From: Cheiracanthium punctorium
Lineage: Eukaryota; Arthropoda; Arachnida; Araneae; Cheiracanthiidae
Reading direction: 5' to 3'
Assembly (NCBI GenBank): GCA_038373885.1
Contig: JAWZYV010013175.1
Location: 1,364,001-1,428,000 of the forward strand
DNA length: 64,000 nucleotides
Each line of letters begins with the position of its first letter. Positions within the stretch are counted from its first letter, which is position 1. Position numbers and translations under genes: made by a program. Shown here piece by piece: positions 56,398 to 64,000 of the stretch. A model generated the notes under the pieces. It searched no databases and was not told the DNA's origin. It saw only the letters and a list, made by a program, of their open reading frames with translations.

Positions 56398-56570
56398 CAG
56401 GGGCGTAGCCAAGGGGGGGGGGGGTTAAGGGGGACACAACACCCCCATGAGGAATTTTTCGCCATACAAAATGTATATTCTTCACGCCCTTATCACGCAC
56501 ATGTATGCATGTGTGAGAGTTGCAGTAGTCGTAACCCTCCCCCCATGAAAAATTTCTGGCTACGCCCCTG
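56398..56570 (-). mobile_element. hAT-type MITE, CAGGGGCGTAGCCA family
   Basis: CAGGGGCGTAGCCAAGGGGG on the left and TTTCTGGCTACGCCCCTG on the right, with a perfect duplication ATGTGATA at 56390-56397 and 56571-56578. The interior is the reverse complement of the 14.6-kb and 36.9-kb copies (GCCATACAAAATGTATATTC). Confidence 0.88.
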
Positions 56571-58400
56571 ATGTGATACATATCTACAGCTTACGAAATA
56601 TTGTAACGATAGATTAAAGCTGTTGTGAACTAATAGTATTGAAATATATGTAAAATTATGTCGCATTTTTATGTCGCTTTTTGGGACAGATTTTTCCGGA
56701 CAATTTTCAATAAAGGGGGTGAGAGATAAAATGACACTTGACAGTCATTGAAATATTACAGAAACACACAAATCTTCGAGTACAATTTTTTATTAAATAT
56801 TCTTAAGGTTTTTAGTTTTCCTGCCAAAAAATGTTGGAGAGAATTTTTTTTCCCTAAATTCATCGAATAACAGTGTACGAGGAAATGCAAAAAAAGTCAT
56901 TGTATCACACTTGCGAGGTATTGTGTACATATATGTGATAACATGTGCTTTGTATAGCAATTACTTGAAAGATCCACATTCCTTCCTGCGAATCTACGAA
57001 AACCTAATTTGTATATATCCTATCAGCAAATCTAGGATTCTTAATGATCTGCAACTGCAACATCACTAATTAAAATTGATATTTGTGGGGAAAACCCGTT
57101 ATCATTCAGCTCATATTTGCGAACAGAAATGCCAAATTAATAAGAATTTTATATAATTATACACCACACATAAATATAATTATACATTTATATGTGATTT
57201 TATTTTATATTCTAGCACTAGTTTTTGTTGAATGTATTTTGTTTTTTTAAAAAGGCACTTAGGGCACAGTCGATAGCTTATAGAATTTTTATGACATTTA
57301 ACTGACTTATAAATGCTGTCCTATATTACTGGCTCCGAAATTATCATAGAGAAAAACACATTTTTAAAGCGTTAGAGCAGTAAAAAAAAATTCTTTCAGT
57401 ACTCTTATTCTATCGGTTATTTAACATTTTAAATTCCATTATCATGTTTGTTTTGTATGTTGACAATTTTCTTGTTAAGTTTTGCAAAATTTGGCATAAA
57501 ACTCGGCATGCTGTGGAAAAAAAGCGAAAATAATTGGCAATTTTCAAAGCAACTCTTATGCTTTCGAGGAGGAAAAAAAAAAAAAAAAAAAAAAAAAACA
57601 TTACATTATTTTTTTTTTACAAAAGAGCGCACACAAAACTTGCTCATAAAAAACAAGTTCTCCTGTTTTTTTTTTTTCTTTTTTGTAAAAATTTACATTT
57701 TACCAACGAAAGATCGAAAAACTTTAAAATCTGCAATCAATCTAAATAATAAAAGTCCTGTTCGTAACAATTCCGGGGTCGACTTATCGCTCCCGGTGCA
57801 TCTACGACCATGTTGAAATTTTGATAAAAACGATATTTTTATCTCTAACTAAAAGCAAAAACTTTTTATTCAGTGCGAAAGATCTCTAAAAAATTAACCA
57901 AAATTAACACTCATTTGAGACTACGGTTTTGGAAAACGTCACTCGTTTGACAGACACCATACCGCTAAACGTCGCTGCGATCGACAGGGGAAAATGCGTT
58001 GTAGGCATCCCCTGTGTGAGAGATGTAATATGCGATTGCTTCGGCTTTTGAAAATATGCAGAACTGTCATAAAACTTTCCTCGCTTCCCATGTCAAATTT
58101 AATTTTAGATGACTATGAAGGATAAAGCTAAGCAAATTTACCCAGTAAAAAGCGGTCTCACCATAATAACCACAGGCAAGGCAGAAGTTCACCCCTTCAA
58201 AAAATTATTATTGCTACTATCATTTTGTTTTTGTTAAACAAAACTTATTAGAAAATTTTTAACTTATCTCGCCTTCTGGCGGAACCCCAGACTTCATTAT
58301 TATTATTATTATGGTATGTTTATTTCTGGCTACGTGTCTGTTAAAGAAAACATCAAATTGAAGTGACAAAAGTTAAATTCTGAAGCTGAAGGATTTACAT
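56571..58400. other. No gene seen; A/T tracts
   Basis: AT-rich sequence. An A run at 57573-57598 and T runs at 57610-57617 and 57666-57675 create lysine- or phenylalanine-rich frames that are not genes. Confidence 0.5.
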
Positions 58401-58479
58401 AAGCTAAATATTATTCCGCACCAAATTAAAAAAGAGGAGGAAGCTCATCTTAAAGTGAATTGTTGGGTTACACGCAAAC

Positions 58480-58780
58480 GATACATGAAGAATTCTATAA
58501 TGTGTCCGCGAATAAACAAACCATGTCAGCAGGCAAAACACAATCCCGTGATCTCCGGTCCGTTGCGATGGCATGCCTGGAATGCGGACCGGTTCTTTCC
58601 CTGGGCGCGTCGACCGCCAAGAATGGAAAGGATCTGTTTGTTTACTTTTCGAGACACTCGTTCTCACACCGGGATCAACAAGAGCGAGTAGGCGAGAGCG
58701 ACAGAGGAAAGGAAAAAAGCCCTTTTTTGGCAGTCTGGCGAACGAAGGGATGTATGTTTAACACCAAACTCTGACGTTTT
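58480..58780. other. CpG-rich island of unknown role
   Basis: CpG density rises sharply (for example CTGGGCGCGTCGACCGCCAA and GAGTAGGCGAGAGCGACAG). GGTCCGTTGCGATGGCATGC then CTGGAATGCGGACCGG is partly self-complementary. Frames of 78-104 codons run on both strands without similarity. It may be a promoter or first exon of a gene beyond view, or a GC-rich transposon; neither can be shown here. Confidence 0.35.
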
Positions 58781-58965
58781 GACTCTTGCCAGTCACGAAG
58801 AATAGATTGGATTTCTATAAAAATAGTTGCGGGTGACATAGCTCCACGAGAATCCTTTACTTTTTAGCACGTCATTTCCCGTAAAAAAATGGTCACGATT
58901 ATTTTTAACAGCACTGACATCTTCTGAAAAATGGAAGAATGCGAGAACAGCTGGATAGATTGCCC

Positions 58966-59084
58966 AATGCTGAAAAAAGGGCAGCCGTTGCCATCGCTCG
59001 ACTTAACTACCAGCCATCTTGCTGCCAGCAAGATGGCTGGTAGTTAAGTCGAGCGATGGCAACGGCTGCCCTTTTTTCAGCATT
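58966..59084. repeat. Perfect 119-bp palindrome (59-bp arms, 1-base centre)
   Basis: The left arm runs AATGCTGAAAAAAGGGCAGC ... CAGCCATCTTGCTG (58966-59024). After a single C at 59025 the exact reverse complement follows (59026-59084). I checked every base by eye and found no mismatch; identity stops immediately outside both arms. Confidence 0.93.
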
Positions 59085-59282
59085 AGGAAAGGGTTGCGCT
59101 TCAGAGGGTTAAAGATCTCCTTACGTTTACATAGGTCAGTTGCAAGCGATTTCTGGGTGGAAAATTTTTTTTCACAAAAATTTTATTGTTTTACTATTTC
59201 AGTTATTTCCCAAATCACCGTCCTGGGTTCCTCAACACCCCCCCCCCCGCCCCCCGCCGTGGTGAGCATCAGATCCTACGTT

Positions 59283-59640
59283 GAAAAACTTGACCAAAAA
59301 ATGGGATGTTTTTGTGGCTTTTCGAAAACTTATCGTAAACGGCGCAAAAAAATAAAGCTCTACTAATGCTCCCAGATATTCATTTTATAAGTTGCAGAGT
59401 GTTAAATTCTGCACAAAATGAGGACCTATTTGGTGTACTTTGCTCTTCTTACAATTGCTCACAATAACACTGGTCAAAATCTTCTATACCGGAAATCCAA
59501 CACGCTGCTGACAGACGCCCGTCTTCGACCACCCACAAAAGGCCTCCGTCTCCAAAGATAAGGAAGAAACATTACAAGATCATTTTTTGTGCATTCGAAA
59601 AATTTCAGAAAAACCTCAAAAAAACACCCCATTTTTGGTC
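59283..59640. repeat. Possible foldback element
   Basis: TTGACCAAAAAATGGGATGT then TTTTGTGGCTTTT (from 59289) is an imperfect inverse of AAAAACCTCAAAAAAACACC then CCATTTTTGGTCAC (59608-59641). The arms are about 33 bp with several mismatches. No target duplication was identified. Confidence 0.4.
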
Positions 59641-62600
59641 ACATTTATCAATGCAGGAGCCGGTGCTAAGCTTGCCAAAAGGAGAAAAACCTAGGACAGT
59701 CTTATTGGGAGGGACATAACTGGAGCTATTAAAACAATAAAACTTTTACCAAGAATTTTTTCCGCTTCTTTTTTTTCTCCCTAACAACTGGCTTATATAT
59801 ATACAATGCGAGTGAAAAGATTTTAAATATCTTTAATAGACTAAAGGAAGTCATCAACATGGACCAGTATGGAACAATGGGGGTCGACAACATAAGGCAA
59901 GGGGGCACGTGCCTCCTCCTGAATTTTTGTATGCCCTTTTCTCCGGCTTTTTTAGTGCTTTCCAACATGGTAACCATATGTTGCAGTCATTTTCGCTCCT
60001 CCTTGAAAAATATTCTGCCGATGCCCATGGATGGTGCGTGTGTAAATTCCATTGAACTAGCAAGGACTTGGGCGAAATTATTAGCGGTTTTTTTTTTTTT
60101 TTTTAAATATTAATGTCAATTTCTTAGTCCCCTCCCCCTGATGTAAATCGCATATTTAATATTCACTATCCTTTGTTCTCTGTTTCTTAAATTGAATCTT
60201 TTCAAAATCAAGTACTTGAACTTTTATTTATTTCAATTCTCATTTTTCTTTACTTTGGCTTTCAAAATTTGTATTTCACTTTTCCCCACGTTTAATAGCC
60301 TTTTACTAATCATTTATTTCAGACTGTACGGCGTCTTCTGGGCTAAAAATAGTTTTTTCTATGTTGGTTTGCAATAGTAACTTTTCCCACATTCCCTTCC
60401 TCCCCCACCTCCACCAGTTAGCTATTATTTTGGCATACTTTATTTCAATTATTTTTGATGCCATGCACCGGCTTTTAAAATTATTCAATCGCTGCTTGTT
60501 TACTTTAATTTAATTGGTCTAAATTTAGCGTAAATTTGCAATCGGCATTCGTTATCTCAGCCAAGTGCTTGTTCTCGCCAGAGTCAGGTTCCGCTGACAT
60601 CTGAATTTTCACACTCACTTCACCGCGTTATTCAACTGTTCAGGTAATATGCACTTTTTATTATGCACCACCAGACCTCGACGTTTAATTGTTTATCTGA
60701 AGTTGCATTTCAATAAATTGTTTTTAAAGGAAGCAAGTCTTAGTCAATTCTGCATCTACGTGTTTTGAACCTGTGTTTTTAAAGCACCAATAGAGCACAA
60801 TGCTATTTATTCTCACGTTTAAGTTAATTTCTTCATTATACCTCCCCTCGTAAAATGAACAATTTATAATCTGCATGATAATATGACTATCGTCCTAAGT
60901 AAAAACTAGTAAAAAACGCAGTTGCTTGTTTAACTGCTTTTAACGAAAACTTTGTAATCTACGTGGTAATATGAATCATCTTTAAAAGAGAAAAGTAAGT
61001 ACAAAGTATCTTATTAACATGTTTTGAGAAAAATATTCAGAAAACGCATGAAGTAATTCCCAATCAGCTGCAATGGAAGGAAATTAGTTTTTAAAACAAT
61101 TGGTATCCAATGCATTGTACCGAGTTTTTAAAAAATGGTGCCTAACTTCATTATGAAAGTTGAGTAAATTAAGTGAATTTTGTACAAAAACTCTACAAAT
61201 TATCGTTTGAAAAACCATGCTGATGTCTTTAAAACTACTTCATTTAATTATATAATTCAATATCAATTGCTCGCAAAGTATGGAATGACAATAGATTTCT
61301 TATCATATTACCGAATATGTTTCACTATCTAATTTTAACTCCTTTATGAACAACACCATCCTCTATTTTCACGCAGTACTACCAATAAAATTTTATATGA
61401 TCAATCTTTTTCTTTATTTCCTCGTGCTTGTGCATTACATGATCTTAAGGTTAACGTCTAAATGCCATGACCTCCCCGCTTTAATTTTCTCATACGGCCA
61501 CACACTAATAGGGGGGAAATGGGAATGATATCGGCACGCATGCATACAAAAATGAAATGTCACTGCAGCAAGACAAAACTCGGTTATTCGTGAATAAATC
61601 ACTTCCTGATATCACCCTATCATCAAAATAAATAAGCATGCAGACGAAACTTTGAAAGATGGGACAAAAATAACAAAGAACACCTAGCAAAATATCACGA
61701 AGGTTAACAATAAAAAGCAAGAATTTCCCCAAACAAGGAAAATTTTATTGTAATATGGAAACAGGATCTGGAAGCTCTAGACGGAATCAAAAAAGACTGA
61801 AATTAAGGAAGAAGTTTACTCAATTGTTCATTTACACAAAATAAACTCGTGACTAGAAAACGTGAGGGATAAAAAATAAGCAATAAACACGATGGTTAAA
61901 ATTTAATAAAATAAAGAAAAATATATAATGCTCTCAGGAAATTTCAACGTCAAAAGAATTAGACTCCCCTATAATTTAATGTAATTTACATACCTAGGTA
62001 CATGCAGAGCAATGTGCAACCAGGGTTTTAAAAAACCCGTTTTTTTTTTTTTTTAAACCCAACCCGGGTGGGTTTTATTGGGTATTTCTGGGTTTTATTA
62101 AGATTTTTTTTTATAGTATAACACTTTTTGCATGTAAATTTTATGGTTTTATTTCAAAACAGAATAATTTTAGTATAAAAGAAAACTTTCATTATAAAAT
62201 AATAATTATTTAATTAATTAAAATGTAAAAATAACTTCAACTTTAATGCAGTACTATCTTTTTTCTGCTGACGTTTATAAAGGGCTCCTAATTTTTCTTT
62301 ATGATCATAGATAAAAGTATATTATTGTTCACTTACAAAACATGTTGTTTTTGATTGGCTTTTTCTATTACTTTTTAAACTTATGAACTTTTTAATTTTT
62401 TTACCTTCATGTTTTCCAAGTCATAGTTATACTTTCTAGTTAGAATATAAGTCAGTAAACCCTTAGCAGGCCAACTTACTGCAGAATACTATTTATTTAA
62501 TTAAAGATTTTAATTAAAGATTAATAATTTTCTTTATAGTTATTCATTTTTGCTTTGAATGTATATTCCTTTTTACTTAAAAAAATCTAGAATTAATGTC

Positions 62601-63163
62601 TGACATTAAATCCCACATAAACAATGTATAATGAATCAGTTTTATATTTCTCAGTACTAAAGTAATGCAGCAACTGATAGTAATAGAATACAAGATGGTT
62701 TCCTGAACCTGAATTCATTCTTGAGATGCATGCTTGTAAGCTGTAAGAGAGAGACATGTCTCATTATTCATCACAAATTATATTTCGCACGGATTTATAG
62801 CCACACCATATTTATTACTTTATTTCTTTACTTAAATTATTTCTATATCAAAAGTGGCAGGGGGGAGGGGGATATTGAATTTTTCGAGGCTTCTTATTTT
62901 GTGTTCAAACCTTCGTGTTACTAAAATTCCTAAAAAACTGATTAGAACAGCAATCTACATTTGATTTTTTTCTATCAGTAATATTTTTTTAAAGTACACA
63001 TTTTTTTCTCGGAAAAATATTAATTTTATCAATACTACAAAAAGGGTTTCGTTTAACTTGTTAATTGCGAATATTCAAAAGCTCACGCAAATCTCAATTC
63101 CTGAAAAAAAAAAAAAAACTGCAATTAAAAGAAAAACGAAATCGTCTGGAAGATTGTGTCAGC
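59641..63163. other. No gene seen
   Basis: AT-rich. At 62022-62105 CCAGGGTTTTAAAAAACCCG, a T run, and AACCCGGGTGGGTTTTATTG with TTTCTGGGTTTTATTAAG form a degenerate repeat related to 15.9-16.0 kb. Nothing else is recognised; short frames lack support. Confidence 0.4.
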
Positions 63164-64000
63164 CAGGCCCGTAGTTACGGGTAGGGCCGTGCCCACCCTG
63201 CTAAATTCTGTTCCCACCCTGCTTCTGGGCCATACAGGCGGCCGTATCATGGTCTCTATCGGAATCGGAACATAAATTGAATAACGTTTTGATCGTTAAA
63301 AATCATGTTTTTCTCGAAATACATTACGATAACTATTAATTGTTACGCGGAAGTTGGTTGCTAGGCTCGAGTGAATGAAAATGTGTGTGAGGAGCAAGCA
63401 CTGAATCGTCTGTTGCCTCAGAGATGGTCTGGGCATTACCGATGTACAGTAGCGATACTAAATAAGTACTCAAAATTTATCAAGGTTCTTCAGAAGTGTG
63501 TTGACTCTAGTGATACTTCAATGGAAGCAACTGGACTGCTTTCCCAAATTAAAACTCTTTGGTTTGTATTTCTTGGAACTCTTTTGCACTCTCTTCTATC
63601 CTTCTTAAATCCAGCTAGTAGTGCACTGCAGTGTAAAGCTATCGACCTGCTGCAAGTGAGTGAAATTGTTGCCAGCATTGTAGAAGAAATAAAAAAGCAT
63701 TGAAATGTTCAACATTTTGACACCTTATACAAATCGGCTATGACAATGCTATCTTCTGGACAGCAGACTATAGCGATTCTGGCTCCAAAACTTAGATGTG
63801 TGATTCCAATCTATTTCACAGATTTCATCATGACTGAATCTGTAGGAAGACACTTATATTCAGCATTGAAAGGAAATGTTGCAACAAGAACTACTATGAA
63901 TGATGCACCAGGATGCCTTTGATCAAACAATAGCAGAATTGAATTTACGCTTCAGCCCAGAGAGCATACAATTGTAAGAGAGTATGAAAGCTATCACGTT
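63164..64000 (+). mobile_element. hAT element, left part (runs off window)
   Basis: CAGGCCCGTAGTTACGGGTA and the following GGGCCGTGCCCACCC look like a hAT terminus with C-rich subterminal repeats. Transposase sequence of the ZMYM/TTF branch follows 200 bp later without the zinc-finger N-terminus, so the copy is internally deleted. The right end is outside the window. Confidence 0.6.
63371..63980 (+). pseudogene. hAT transposase core fragment
   Basis: The frame starting at 63371 reads LLPQRWSGHYRCTVAILNKY, then MEATGLLSQIKTLWFVFLGT, LHSLLSFLNPASSALQCKAI and DLLQVSEIVASIVEEIKKH. After one in-frame TGA at 63701 it continues NVQHFDTLYKSAMTM in the same frame. A further piece in another frame near 63910 reads DAFDQTIAELNLRFSPES. 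These match the TRWS-R, L-F-F-LVFW---L-PIN-VSK-LQ-K-DL--A and L-SEL--RF landmarks of hAT transposases. The stop and the later frameshift make it inactive. Confidence 0.75.

Noticed and set aside
57448..57816. Lysine/phenylalanine-rich open frames.
   Set aside because: They arise from long A and T runs with no conserved flanks.
59019..59366. 115-codon frame starting within the palindrome.
   Set aside because: Starts inside the inverted duplication, runs through C homopolymers and matches nothing known.

Overview
This is AT-rich nuclear DNA from an animal. Coding exons are short and separated by long introns with canonical GT-AG borders, poly(A)/poly(T) tracts are frequent, and eukaryotic transposons (hAT, Tc1/mariner, Tigger/pogo, Helitron, Penelope-like) fill much of the rest. 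I infer an arthropod, perhaps an arachnid; that is a weak inference from the protein divergence and repeat content.

One host gene can be supported. It runs on the minus strand and I recognise it as the orthologue of folliculin-interacting protein (FNIP1/FNIP2). Nine internal exons lie between 1323 and 18753, with reading-frame phases that agree at every junction. Together they encode about 380 residues: the N-terminal FNIP region and the start of the middle region. The C-terminal half lies to the left of the window. Two candidate first coding exons (46174-46283 and 49393-49433) both end in the phase that exon 2 needs and both sit in CpG-rich sequence, so the gene may have two promoters and a first intron of 27-31 kb.

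The introns hold a decayed mariner (about 1.9-2.1 kb), a Tc1/mariner-type element with long inverted ends (6.9-7.7 kb), a complete non-autonomous Helitron (8.3-10.8 kb), a 5'-truncated Penelope-like retroelement with a GIY-YIG endonuclease and a hammerhead-like fold (12.1-13.2 kb), and several MITEs. Intron 1 holds a GC-rich hAT MITE made of GGGCTC repeats (27.8 kb), two MITE copies facing each other as a 0.86-kb inverted repeat (30.4-31.3 kb), two Helitrons joined head to tail (31.4-38.3 kb) with the first carrying a minisatellite-rich insertion, and Tigger remnants.

Right of the candidate promoters come a hAT transposon with a perfect 8-bp target duplication and nested insertions (49.7-53.4 kb), a second copy of the minisatellite-rich family (54.5-55.9 kb), a perfect 59-bp-arm palindrome (59.0 kb), and a hAT transposase remnant that runs off the right edge. 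One MITE family with ends like CAGGGGCGTAGCCA recurs about ten times across the window, and most copies keep recognisable 8-bp target duplications.

I see no rRNA, tRNA, CRISPR or bacterial-type operon. Calls rest on reading motifs, splice signals and repeats by eye; no alignment or database search was run.
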